A stretch of DNA of 64,000 bases from DATKDF01 sp963752045 (GTDB lineage: Bacteria > Acidobacteriota > Vicinamibacteria > Vicinamibacterales > SCN-69-37). The stretch lies in contig CAVVWN010000008.1 of NCBI GenBank assembly GCA_963752045.1, forward strand, positions 1-64,000. The letters run 5' to 3'. Made by a program: the position numbers and the translations under genes. The notes beneath the pieces were generated by a model. That model was not told the DNA's origin and made no database searches. It saw nothing but the letters and a program-made list of their open reading frames with translations. Every line of letters starts with the position of its first letter. Position 1 is the stretch's first letter. Of the stretch, positions 1 to 7,828 are shown piece by piece.

Positions 1-174
1 CGTGTGAAGGCGGTGCGGAGCGGGAACCACGGGAGGGTCAGGGGCGAAGCGGCCCAGACGGTCCTGCAGGTTGAAGCCGGACCCTTCGCCCTGCACCGTC
101 GCAGCGTGACAGTGTGACCCTTTTCCAACCGTCACGATCGCGAACGGTCGGTCGCCGTCGAGGTTGAAGCTCAT
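1..174 (-). CDS. Hypothetical protein, N-terminal part, cut by window edge
   Basis: Reads from an ATG at 174 down to the window edge, starting MSFNLDGDRPFAIVTVGKG. I do not recognise the family. The ATG overlaps the TGA of the membrane protein gene immediately upstream in a 4-bp ATGA overlap, which supports this start and suggests the two are co-translated. Only about 58 residues are visible and they show no membrane segment or clear motif. Confidence 0.4.
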   Translation of the reverse strand, partial: MSFNLDGDRPFAIVTVGKGSHCHAATVQGEGSGFNLQDRLGRFAPDPPVVPAPHRLHT

Positions 175-833
175 CCGCCCAGCGCGATCGTCACCGCGAT
201 GAGGACGACGCCGAAGCCCGCCATCCGGAACGCGACCCTGAGCGGACGCTCGCCCGTGTAGCGCGCGAGCGCGAGGCCGCAGGCGAAGAGCAGGACGAGG
301 GCAATCGTGTTCGAGACGTGCTGGGCGAGGTCGAGGTCGGCGATGAGGGCGAACGGCGCGGCGAGCGGCAGGAGCGCCGCGTTCGCGAGAAAGAAGATCG
401 CCACCGCGCCCGCGAGATCGTCGCGCGTGACGAGGGCGCGCGGCGGCACCGGCACCTTGCCGAGGGCCACCACCACCCTGTCCCACTCCGCCGGGGAGAG
501 TGCCTCGCTGACGGCCGACGGCACCGCGTCGGCAATCAGCCGCCGCCCCTCCTCCGGGTCGGCGCGCAGCCGGCGAACGAGGTAGAAGCTGCGACTGCGG
601 GAGGTGAGGGAGCTGAAGACGTACATGCTGGCGTCCACGAGGCCCCAGGCCAGGGCGCACCCGACCGCCGCCCACAGCGTGGTGCGCGGGTCGTCGCCGC
701 CCTGCGCCGCCACGCGGAGCGTGCCGGTGAAGGTCAGGACGAGGATGATGCCGTAGAGAAGCTCCGTCAGCCGGTCGATCGGACTGAGGACGCCCCCACC
801 GTCAGGGTCGCGGGCATCGGCGGTCGTGGCCAT
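171..833 (-). CDS. Predicted integral membrane protein, VIT1/CCC1-like
   Basis: A 220-residue protein with about five hydrophobic segments, starting MATTADARDPDGGG. The N-terminal part (LTELLYGIILVLTFTGTLRV) and the later segments with the DDLAGAVAIFFL stretch resemble small VIT1/CCC1-family (iron/manganese transporter-like) membrane proteins of acidobacteria. The assignment comes from overall look, without a diagnostic motif, and the substrate cannot be read from the sequence. It is the upstream member of a minus-strand pair (ATGA overlap with the next gene) and is divergent from the phosphoesterase gene starting 48 bp away, so the short gap probably holds both promoters. Confidence 0.55.
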   Translation of the reverse strand: MATTADARDPDGGGVLSPIDRLTELLYGIILVLTFTGTLRVAAQGGDDPRTTLWAAVGCALAWGLVDASMYVFSSLTSRSRSFYLVRRLRADPEEGRRLIADAVPSAVSEALSPAEWDRVVVALGKVPVPPRALVTRDDLAGAVAIFFLANAALLPLAAPFALIADLDLAQHVSNTIALVLLFACGLALARYTGERPLRVAFRMAGFGVVLIAVTIALGG

Positions 834-881
834 GGCAGACTCTATCGCACGCTCCCGCGCGCATCGGGCACAATCACCCCC

Positions 882-3254
882 ATGATGGCTGACACGACGG
901 ACCCGAATCCCGCCTCGGTTTGGCGCCGGCGCGGCCTCGCCACCGCGGCGGTCGTGCTCGCCGTCCTTGCGCTCCTCGCGCCCTGGATGGCGCAGACCGC
1001 CTCCATCGAACGCGTCGGCGTCCTGCTGGTGGTCGCCGCAGCCATCGAGATGGCGCAGGGCTTCCGGCGCGCGACCGCGTCCGCTCAGCACTCGGCCTGG
1101 GTCAACGGCGGGCTCACGCTGGCCATGGGCGTGCTGCTCGTCAACGCGCCGTGGCTCGCCGGCGCCGCGATCGTCGTGCTCCTCGCCGGATGGTTCGCCA
1201 TCGACGCCGTCCGGCGTACGGTCGGCGCGGCGCGCAGTTACCGCTCCGGGCAGCCGGCCGCCGGGGAGGCCCTCGCGGCGCTGGGCAACCTGGCCGTCGC
1301 GGGCGGGCTGGTGGCGCTGGGCGGCCGGACCGCCACGTGGGCGGTGGCCATCGCCGGCGCGCTGCGGATCCTGGCCACCGGCATGAGCATCGCGCGGGCG
1401 CCGACCTTCCGGACGAGCGACTCGAGCCGGACAGTGGTCGAGGATCTCGGCCTCCCCGACCGGCCGGAGATCGGTGACCTCGCCCGCGACATCGAGGCCG
1501 CCGAGGCGCGTCGCGCGCCCGTCGATCGCGGCTGGATCGCGGCGTTCGGCCTGACGCTCTTCGCGATCCACCTCGGCCGCACCGGGTTCGATCGATCGTT
1601 TCTCGGCATCATGACCCCGGGGGTCGCCGTGCTCGGCGACTTCGTCATCTCGCTCATCATCTCGTTCATCGTCATCATCCCGGTGATGCTCGCGTGGCGG
1701 AAGCTCACGCGCGGGCTGGAGCGGCGGGCGTGGTCCTGGTACCTCGCGGCGCCCGGGCAGCAGACGGACTGGCGTCATCGCGTGGTTCGGGCGCTGCTCA
1801 CCTGGCGCCTCCGCGGCTCCGTCCGCCTGCGCCGGGCGCGCTACTCGCTCCGCGCCGCGCTCGGCCGGGGCCTGCAGACGGGTCTCCCCGTCGCCGCGAT
1901 CATCGCCGCGACGGCGCCGGTGTTCGGCATGAGCTGGTACTTCGACACGGAGAACTGGGCGGCCGGCATGTGGAATTCCTGGGCCGAGGAGCGCACCGAC
2001 ACGTGGCGGGCCGCGATGGTCGAGGCCGAGGAGGCTCAGGAGGGACCCGGCGCGGGCACGTTCTCGCTCGCACCCGCCGGCGTCGAGGACGGCACGGACT
2101 TCTCGTTCGTCGTCATCGGCGACACCGGCGAAGGCGACGCGTCGCAGCACGTGCTGCGTGACAGCTACCTGGACGTCGTGTGGAAGGACGACGTCAAGTT
2201 CGTGGTCCTGTCGTCGGACGTCATCTACCCGGTGGGCGCGATGCGGGACTACGAAGCCAAGTTCTGGCTGCCCTTCAAGGGGACACACAAGCCCGTGTAC
2301 GCGATTCCGGGCAACCACGACTGGTACGACGCGCTCGAGGCGTTCAACGCGACGTTCCTCCAGCCCGACGCCGCGCGCGCCGCGATGCGCGCGCGCATCG
2401 AGGTGGACCTCGGCCTGACGACGACCACCGACGCGCACATCGAGAACCTGATCGCGCAGGCGTCGAGGCTGCGCCGGGAGTACGAGGTGCCCACCGGCTT
2501 CCAGCAGGCGCCGTTCTTCAAGGTCGAGACCGACCGGTTCCTGCTCGTGACGGTGGATACGGGCGTGGCCCGGACCGTCGATCCGGTCCAGTGGGACTGG
2601 CTGGGCCGGACGCTCGACGCGGCTCGCGGCAAGCTCGTCATGGCCGTCGTCGGCCACCCGTTCTACGCGGGCGGGAACGACACGGTGGGCGACAGCCGGC
2701 AGTTCGGCGAGTTGCGGCAGCTCCTGCTGGACCACGGCGTACGGATCGTGATGGCCGGCGACACGCACGACCTCGAGTACTACGCCCAGCCGGCGGTGGG
2801 CGACCGGCCGATGGTGCATCACTTCGTGAACGGCGGTGGCGGCGCGTACATGAGCTTCGGCACCGCGCTCTCCTGGCCGGACCGGCCCGCCTTCCCCGAC
2901 TGGGCCTACTACCCCACGACGTCGGACGTGGTCGGCAAGATCGAGGCGACGACGCCGTGGTGGAAGTGGCCGGTGTGGTGGTGGACACGCCGGTTCGACG
3001 CGTGGCCGTTCTCGGCCGAGTGGCTCTCGGCCATGTTCGACGTCAACCAGGCGCCGTTCTTCCAGAGCTTCGTCGAGGTGATCGTGGAGCCGTCGGCCGG
3101 CCGCGTCCGCCTGCGGCCGTACGGCATCTACGGGCCGCTGCGCTGGTCGGATTTCCAGATGTCAGGCACCCTGAAGCCACTCGGCGTTCCCGACGACGGC
3201 TTCGTCGAGTGGACGGTCGAGATGCCCGGGACCGATGCGGACGGCGGTCTGTGA
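882..3254 (+). CDS. Membrane-anchored metallophosphoesterase with HdeD-like N-terminal half
   Basis: 790 residues. Residues about 15-200 contain a run of short hydrophobic helices like HdeD/DUF308 acid-resistance membrane proteins; two further membrane segments follow near 253-272 and 333-350. The C-terminal half is a calcineurin-like phosphoesterase of the purple-acid-phosphatase type, with GDTGEGD near 412, PGNHDW near 475, VVGHPFY near 590 and AGDTHD near 626. These are the expected metal-ligand blocks, although the block-2 motif reads SSDVIYP where GD is more usual. The phosphatase domain should face outside the cytoplasmic membrane. An ATG pair lies at 882/885; I chose the first. The substrate is unknown. 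The fusion of an HdeD-like region to a phosphatase is unusual. Confidence 0.8.
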   Translation: MMADTTDPNPASVWRRRGLATAAVVLAVLALLAPWMAQTASIERVGVLLVVAAAIEMAQGFRRATASAQHSAWVNGGLTLAMGVLLVNAPWLAGAAIVVLLAGWFAIDAVRRTVGAARSYRSGQPAAGEALAALGNLAVAGGLVALGGRTATWAVAIAGALRILATGMSIARAPTFRTSDSSRTVVEDLGLPDRPEIGDLARDIEAAEARRAPVDRGWIAAFGLTLFAIHLGRTGFDRSFLGIMTPGVAVLGDFVISLIISFIVIIPVMLAWRKLTRGLERRAWSWYLAAPGQQTDWRHRVVRALLTWRLRGSVRLRRARYSLRAALGRGLQTGLPVAAIIAATAPVFGMSWYFDTENWAAGMWNSWAEERTDTWRAAMVEAEEAQEGPGAGTFSLAPAGVEDGTDFSFVVIGDTGEGDASQHVLRDSYLDVVWKDDVKFVVLSSDVIYPVGAMRDYEAKFWLPFKGTHKPVYAIPGNHDWYDALEAFNATFLQPDAARAAMRARIEVDLGLTTTTDAHIENLIAQASRLRREYEVPTGFQQAPFFKVETDRFLLVTVDTGVARTVDPVQWDWLGRTLDAARGKLVMAVVGHPFYAGGNDTVGDSRQFGELRQLLLDHGVRIVMAGDTHDLEYYAQPAVGDRPMVHHFVNGGGGAYMSFGTALSWPDRPAFPDWAYYPTTSDVVGKIEATTPWWKWPVWWWTRRFDAWPFSAEWLSAMFDVNQAPFFQSFVEVIVEPSAGRVRLRPYGIYGPLRWSDFQMSGTLKPLGVPDDGFVEWTVEMPGTDADGGL

Positions 3255-3302
3255 GGGCTCGGGCTCGAAGCACCGCCGACAGCAGGCCGCCGTGGAGGAT
3301 CT

Positions 3303-3405
3303 GTGGTCGGTGAGCTCGGCCGGTGACACCACACGGTCCCGATGGTGCATGAGGTACGCCCTTGCCGACGTAGTCGTCGGCTCCGCTGTCGATGCCGCGC
3401 ACGCG
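3303..3405 (-). pseudogene. OmpR-type response regulator remnant, middle deleted
   Basis: On the minus strand one frame reads RGIDSGADDYVGKG, the typical end of a receiver domain (GADDYVxKP). It is followed at once, in another frame, by YLMHHRDRVVSPAELTDH, the recognition-helix region of an OmpR/PhoB winged helix. The roughly 100 residues that should separate these blocks are missing and the frames do not agree, so this is a decayed fragment with both ends kept. It marks the left edge of the island. No intact histidine kinase is nearby. Confidence 0.45.
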
Positions 3406-3601
3406 TGACGCGCGCCTGCCATCCGTGGTGTGCGCCGCAGAATTTGTCTGATGCCGGCGGCGGCCACGTGTCGGATTCTGCCATAGGGAACCCGCCAATC
3501 GCGTCGGCCGGCGCAAGGGCAGCGCGCCGGGCCCGGCACGCCCGTTGCGCCTGGGCCGTCCGTGTCGGCGGCATCACGGACATATCGGCTGGGCGCGGGG
3601 G

Positions 3602-3877
3602 ACCCGGCGTCGAAGCCCGCCGGGACGGCCGGTTGCGGGTGTGCCCCGCATCGGACGTGGGCCGAACTCGTGCAGCGGAGCTTCGGGTTTGACGTGCTGG
3701 CCTGTCCCCGGTGCGCGGGCCGGCTGACCCTGGTCGCGCTCATCCACGACCCGGCGGTCATCGGGCGGATCCTCGATCACCTGGGGCTGCCGAGCGAGCC
3801 CCCCGGCCTTCCGGCCCGCCCGGGACCCGCCGCTCGTCTTCGAGGCTGCCGGCGCCGACGGCACCTGGTACGATTGA
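3602..3877 (+). pseudogene. IS91-family transposase, 3'-terminal fragment (copy A)
   Basis: Encodes the C-terminal tail typical of IS91-type HUH transposases: WAELVQRSFGFDVLACPRC, then LVALIHDPAVIGRILDHLGL, ending near GADGTWYD and a TGA at 3875-3877. The last third is out of frame with the preceding part. Everything N-terminal, including the HUH and tyrosine motifs, is absent. The same segment recurs at 6877-7150. Confidence 0.75.
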
Positions 3878-3981
3878 GCGTGGACATCACGGGCCGGCTG
3901 GACGGCGCGCCGGAGGTCTGCCCCAGGGCCGGCCCGCGCCGTGGCGGGCCCCGTCCTCTGCGCTCAAGATTGCCCGATAAT
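3602..3981 (+). mobile_element. IS91-like element, right-end fragment (copy A)
   Basis: About 380 bp, starting at ACCCGGCGTCGAAGC and ending at GCCCGATAAT, almost the same as 6877-7254. Beyond the transposase stop lies about 100 bp containing a 7-bp-stem hairpin, GGCCCGC-GCCGTG-GCGGGCC. In IS91-type elements the replication-origin end lies 3' of the transposase and carries a hairpin, so this is a plausible oriIS end. The first hairpin repeat begins five bases after it. Confidence 0.6.
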
Positions 3982-3986
3982 GGGCC

Positions 3987-4076
3987 CTGTCGCTGAAGGA
4001 TCCGAAGTCGGGGGGGCTCCAGCGTCCGATAGGGGGGATTCTGTTGACTCGGGAGGGCGTAATCCTGCCTATCGGC
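3987..4076 (+). repeat. Hairpin repeat HR, copy 1
   Basis: About 90 bp, from CTGTCGCTGAAGGATCC to CCTATCGGC. Its second half folds: GATAGG pairs with CCTATC and, inside that, GGATT pairs with AATCC, leaving a loop of roughly 20 bases. The copies at 6063 and 9164 differ at only a few positions by eye. This copy joins the end of the IS91 fragment to a DUF1254 gene that has lost its start. Confidence 0.8.
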
Positions 4077-4488
4077 AATCGACAAGGTGTCACAACCAAG
4101 GGGATCAAGGAAAACTTCTTCAGTTATCTTGACGCGGCCCTCGAATTTGTCCCCGGAGACTGCGCAGAACAAGAATATTCGGGCCACACTCGCCAGCATC
4201 GGTATCGGCCCCGGCAAGTCGTTTGAGTTCAAGGATCTCTCGCTTGAGCACAAGGCTGCCGTTTTGCTGGCAATGAAGGAAGGCGAGGAGAAGGTGAAGA
4301 AGTATTTCGCCGACGGACAGAGGAATATCAACGGATGGGGTGTCGGTTCGCTGTTTGGCGACAGCGCGTTCTATGACGGCGATTGGCTGAAGCGTGCGGC
4401 CGCCGCCATGGCGGGGATCTACGGGAACGACACGCGGGCCGAATCGCAGGCGGTTCGGCCCGCGGTTCCAGAAACCAATTGCCGATAA
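4044..4488 (+). pseudogene. DUF1254-domain protein, internal fragment
   Basis: After hairpin repeat 1 the frame opened by the repeat's TTG (4044) reads GIKENFFSYLDAALEFVP. A frame change then follows to IRATLASIGIGPGKSFEFKD, KEGEEKVKKYFADG and DWLKRAAAAMAGIYGND. Both parts match the central portion of DUF1254/DUF1214 proteins. The N-terminal half is missing at the repeat, and the C-terminal catalytic-looking part after GIYGND is replaced by an unrelated tail ending at 4488. It is a remnant of a paralogue of the intact gene that follows. Confidence 0.6.
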
Positions 4489-4509
4489 AGAGATTAGAGC
4501 GGAGATACC

Positions 4510-6072
4510 ATGAAAATAAATGACATCAGTTATTACGTGGCGGTGCTCGTCGCATTAACGCTGCCTTTTACTGTGCAGTCAGCAGACGTCACTCCGGATG
4601 AAGCGCGCGCAATCGCCAAGGAAGCCTACATCTACGGCTATCCCATGGTGGACGGCTACCGCATCCAATACGGCTACTTCGTTGACGAGAGCGACCCCGA
4701 ATACAAGGGACAGTGGAATGAAATCCACAACATCCCGCGCGTCTACACTCCGGAGGACAAGGCCGTCCAGACGCCCAATTCCGACACGCCGTATTCCTTT
4801 CTCGGTGCAGACCTCCGGGCCGAACCGCTCGTACTGACCGTCCCGGAAATTCCAGAAGGCCGCTATTATTCGATTCAGTTCATCGACGCCTATACGTTCA
4901 ACTTCGCTTATGCCGGCAGCCGAACCACCGGTAACGAAGCGGGTAGCATCATGCTGGCTGGCCCGAATTGGAAGGGCGAGAAACCGCCGGGAATCAAGGT
5001 CGTCATCCAGTCCGAGACCGAGATAAACACCCTTATCTACCGCACCCAGCTTTTCAATCCGGCCGACCTCGACAACGTGAAGAGAATCCAGTCGGAGTAC
5101 AAGGTGCAGCCCTTGAGCCAGTTCCTCGGCCAGCCCGCGCCCACCCCCGCACCGGCCATCGACTACATCAAGCCGATCGGCCAGGAAGAGCAGAAAAGCT
5201 CTCTCGAGGTGTTCAATGTCCTGAATTTCATCCTGCAATTCAGCCCGACTGTTCCGTCCGAGAAGGAACTCATGGAGAGGTTCGCCAAGATTGGCATCGG
5301 CGCCGGAAAGACCTTTGATCCCACAAAGCTTTCCCCTGAAATGAAGAAAGCCTTCGAGGAAGGCATCGGCGACGCCTGGAAAGAATATGCGGACGGCGCG
5401 AAGTTATTGGCGGAAGGTAAAGTGACCGCCGGCGATGTCTTCGGCACGCGCGCATCCATGAAAAATAATTACTTCTATCGCTGGCTCGCAACGATTGGCA
5501 TCTGGGGAAATTCAAAACAGGAAGCGATGTACCCTATTTATTTTACTGACGCTAGCGGCCAAAAGCTCAACGGCGCTAACCGCTATACGCTGCATTTCCC
5601 GAAGGGCCAACTGCCACCGGCGAATGCGTTCTGGTCGCTCACCATGTATCAGCTGCCTGAGAGCTTGCTGGTGGCCAATCCCATCGACCGCTATCTCATC
5701 AATTCGCCGATGTTGCCGGACATGAAAATGGATGCCGATGGCGGCCTCACGCTCTACATCCAGCACGAGTCACCCGGCAAGGATCTGGAGTCCAACTGGC
5801 TTCCTGCACCCAAGGGACCATTCTCATCTTACCTTCGCATCTATTGGCCGGCAGAAGCAGCTCTGGACGGCTTGTGGACAGCTCCGAAACTCCAGGTGGC
5901 GGAACAAAAAGTACCTCTCAGAACAATCCAAGATGGAACAAAAGAACCAACAGAGGATCAGCGAAAGAATGAAGCCGAATACGCTGAAATCCATTCGCCG
6001 GACCCTTGTCGGCGGCCTGTCGGCTGCCGCCTTGTCCGTGGCCAGTCTAACCAGCAACGCGGCTGTCGCTGA
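4510..6072 (+). CDS. Secreted DUF1254/DUF1214-domain protein
   Basis: Starts at an ATG with GGAGATACC just upstream, followed by a signal peptide (VAVLVALTLPFTVQSA). The DUF1254 domain covers residues about 30-200 (EAYIYGYPMVDGYR, TPNSDTPYSFLGADL, GRYYSIQFIDAYTFNF). The DUF1214 domain covers about 330-470 (NRYTLHFPKGQLPP, FWSLTMYQLP, SNWLPAPKGPFSSYLRIYWP). The biochemical role of these periplasmic proteins is not known to me. A normal family member would stop about residue 470. Here the frame runs on through the start of another gene and into hairpin repeat 2, so the last 45-50 residues are probably not native. Codon use is less GC-rich than the flanking chromosome, suggesting transfer. Confidence 0.7.
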   Translation: MKINDISYYVAVLVALTLPFTVQSADVTPDEARAIAKEAYIYGYPMVDGYRIQYGYFVDESDPEYKGQWNEIHNIPRVYTPEDKAVQTPNSDTPYSFLGADLRAEPLVLTVPEIPEGRYYSIQFIDAYTFNFAYAGSRTTGNEAGSIMLAGPNWKGEKPPGIKVVIQSETEINTLIYRTQLFNPADLDNVKRIQSEYKVQPLSQFLGQPAPTPAPAIDYIKPIGQEEQKSSLEVFNVLNFILQFSPTVPSEKELMERFAKIGIGAGKTFDPTKLSPEMKKAFEEGIGDAWKEYADGAKLLAEGKVTAGDVFGTRASMKNNYFYRWLATIGIWGNSKQEAMYPIYFTDASGQKLNGANRYTLHFPKGQLPPANAFWSLTMYQLPESLLVANPIDRYLINSPMLPDMKMDADGGLTLYIQHESPGKDLESNWLPAPKGPFSSYLRIYWPAEAALDGLWTAPKLQVAEQKVPLRTIQDGTKEPTEDQRKNEAEYAEIHSPDPCRRPVGCRLVRGQSNQQRGCR

Positions 6073-6106
6073 AGGATCCGAAGGCGGGGGGGGCTCCAGC
6101 GTCTGA
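5969..6106 (+). pseudogene. Signal-peptide start of a secreted protein, cut by hairpin repeat 2
   Basis: In a different frame from the DUF1254 gene an ATG at 5969, preceded by a weak purine-rich stretch, opens MKPNTLKSIRRTLVGG, LSAAALSVASLTSNAAVA. This is a textbook Sec signal peptide. The mature part is lost: from 6063 the sequence is hairpin repeat 2, which supplies EGSEGGGGSSV and a stop. The identity of the lost protein cannot be told. Confidence 0.45.
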
Positions 6107-6153
6107 TAGGAGGATTCTGTTGACTCGGGAGGGCCGTAGTCCTGCCTATCGGC
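6063..6153 (+). repeat. Hairpin repeat HR, copy 2
   Basis: Second copy of the ~90-bp repeat. The stem keeps GATAGG/CCTATC, and the inner stem is GGATT against AGTCC, so pairing is retained with one G-T wobble. The purine run here reads AGGAGG. It joins a gene that keeps only its signal peptide to a dienelactone-hydrolase gene that keeps only its 3' end. Confidence 0.8.
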
Positions 6154-6234
6154 ACGCAACACGGCTTCCACAACGACACGACGCCGCGCTACAACGAGGA
6201 GGCCGCGAAGCTGGCCTGGCAGCGCACCGTGGCC
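6151..6234 (+). pseudogene. Dienelactone hydrolase, C-terminal fragment
   Basis: The frame starting GGC at 6151 reads GTQHGFHNDTTPRYNEEAAK then LAWQRT. This is the highly conserved end of the dienelactone hydrolase family, including the catalytic His of GFHND. About 28 codons are visible. It starts exactly at hairpin repeat 2 and ends where the IS91 transposase frame begins, so it is truncated on both sides. Confidence 0.6.
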
Positions 6235-6238
6235 CGTC

Positions 6239-7150
6239 CGCCAGTGGGTACTGACGCTGCCGCCACGCCTCCGCTATCTCGTTGCCTGGGACCACGCGCT
6301 CTGCCGCGCCGTCGTGCAGGCCTACGTGCGGGCCGTGCTCGGCTGGCTCCGGCAGCGGGCGCGGCGGCGGGGTGTTGCCGGCGGCCGCGGCGGTGCGGTG
6401 GCCATCGTCCAGCGCTTCGGCTCGGCGCTCAATCTCAACGTGCACGTGCACGCGCTCGTGCTCGACGGCGTGTACACGGTCGATCGCCGCGGCCGGCTGC
6501 GGTTCTGGCGGACGCGGCGGATAGCCGCCCGCCGGTGGGGCGACGCGATCGACCTGCCGGAGGCCCCAGCGTCGGGGCTATGGCGGGCCCGGCACGGCCG
6601 GTTCGATTTCCACTGGGCGTGGGGCCCCACCCTCGAGCGCCCTCTTGCTCCTCGGCTTCGCTCGTCGCAAGGGCCGCAGGCGCTCTGCACGCAGGCGTGG
6701 TAGTGCGGGCCCGAGCCCGTGGGCGGCTCGAGCGGTTGTGCCGTTACGCGCTGCGGGCGCCGGTAGGCCAGAACCGGCTGCAACCGATGCCGGACGGGAC
6801 GGTGGTGCTCGAGTTGCCGCGGCGCTGGACCGACGGGACGACGCATCTCATCTTCGACCCGGTGGAACTGCTCGATACCCGGCGTCGAAGCTCGCCGGGA
6901 CGGCCGGTTGCGGGTGTGCCCCGAATCGGACGTGGGCCGAACTCATGCAGCGGAGCTTCGGGTTTGACGTGCTGGCCTGTCCCCGGTGCGCGGGCCGGCT
7001 GACCTGGTCGCGCTCATCCACGACCCGGCGGTCATCGGGCGGATCCTCGATCACCTGGGGCTGCCGAGCGAGCCCCCGGCCTTCCGGCCCGCCCGGGACC
7101 CGCCGCTCGTCTTCGAGGCTGCCGGCGCCGACGGCACCTGGTACGATTGA
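6239..7150 (+). pseudogene. IS91-family transposase, decayed (copy B)
   Basis: From 6239 the frame reads RQWVLTLPPRLRYLVAWDHA, then a region with NLNVHVHALVLDGVYT, the HUH (His-hydrophobe-His) block of IS91-type rolling-circle transposases. A frame change near 6700 leads to RLERLCRYALRAP and DGTTHLIFDPVELL. There the gene jumps to the C-terminal WAELMQRSFGFDVLACPRC block shared with copy A. The section that should hold the catalytic tyrosines is deleted, and a 1-base deletion relative to copy A (CTGACCTGG against CTGACCCTGG) shifts the end. It cannot make an active enzyme. Confidence 0.75.
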
Positions 7151-7254
7151 GCGTGGACATCACGGGCCGGCTGGACGGCGCGCCGGAGGTCTGCCCCAGG
7201 GCCGGCCCGCGCCGTGGCGGGCCCCGTCCTCTGCGCTCCAGATTGCCCGATAAT
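6877..7254 (+). mobile_element. IS91-like element, right-end fragment (copy B)
   Basis: Near-identical to 3602-3981, ending at the same GCCCGATAAT and carrying the same GGCCCGC/GCGGGCC hairpin. To the right the DNA becomes clearly AT-richer. The two copies are in direct orientation about 3.3 kb apart and could recombine to delete the DUF1254 genes. Confidence 0.6.
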
Positions 7255-7447
7255 CCGGGTGCGAATCCTGCACCAGCCAATTTGGCCAACACAGCCGAAG
7301 GGTGGTTTATCATCACGGAAGGGCCGAACAAAGGAGAGCTCGGTGAATTACTCGACGATCTGTCTGGTGAGCGGAACTACTTGTTGTTATTAGTACAGTT
7401 AATCACTCAAATTAGATAAACCCAATTATTAATATCGGAACAATGAA

Positions 7448-7714
7448 ATGAAAAATGAGACACACCTAAAAGTCTCCTGTGTTGGTGTTTTCCATGAAAC
7501 CAACACCTACCTCACCGAAGGCATGGGCGAAACCACGCTCGACAGAATGCGCACTTTCCGGGGCGATGAGATCAAGAAGGGGTCAAAAGGGAGTGCCCTT
7601 GGCGGGCCAGTGGATGTGTGCGAGGAAAAGGGCTGCGAGCTGCTCCCTGGTGTCCTGTTCTATATACACCAGAATGGAACACCGTTGAGTAAACATGCAG
7701 AAGTGAACGGATAG
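7448..7714 (+). pseudogene. M81-family metallopeptidase (MlrC-like), N-terminal fragment
   Basis: 88 residues matching the start of M81/MlrC proteins: VGVFHETNTYLTEGM (the conserved FHETNTF metal-ligand block), then FRGDEI, LGGPVDVCEEKG and ELLPGVLFYIHQNGT. Family members are near 500 residues; this one stops after the first domain strand at KHAEVNG. It lies in AT-richer DNA upstream of the amidohydrolase. M81 and amidohydrolase genes are often neighbours, so they probably arrived together. Confidence 0.6.
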
Positions 7715-7828
7715 GGTCCACCTCTGCAATTCCGTGTCTCAAACAAATACTGAAAATATTCGTTTGTGGTCGTGGTTGACGTCGACTCTTCAACAAATGC
7801 TTTCTGTAACACCAATGGGAGAAACCCA

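Noticed and set aside
171..2822. Long minus-strand open frame (883 codons) antisense to the phosphoesterase
   Set aside because: Only its last 220 codons (171-833) look like a protein. The rest is Arg/Val/Asp/Glu-rich antisense sequence of a GC-rich gene, as are similar long frames opposite the permeases, pyk, PQQ proteins and PhoD.
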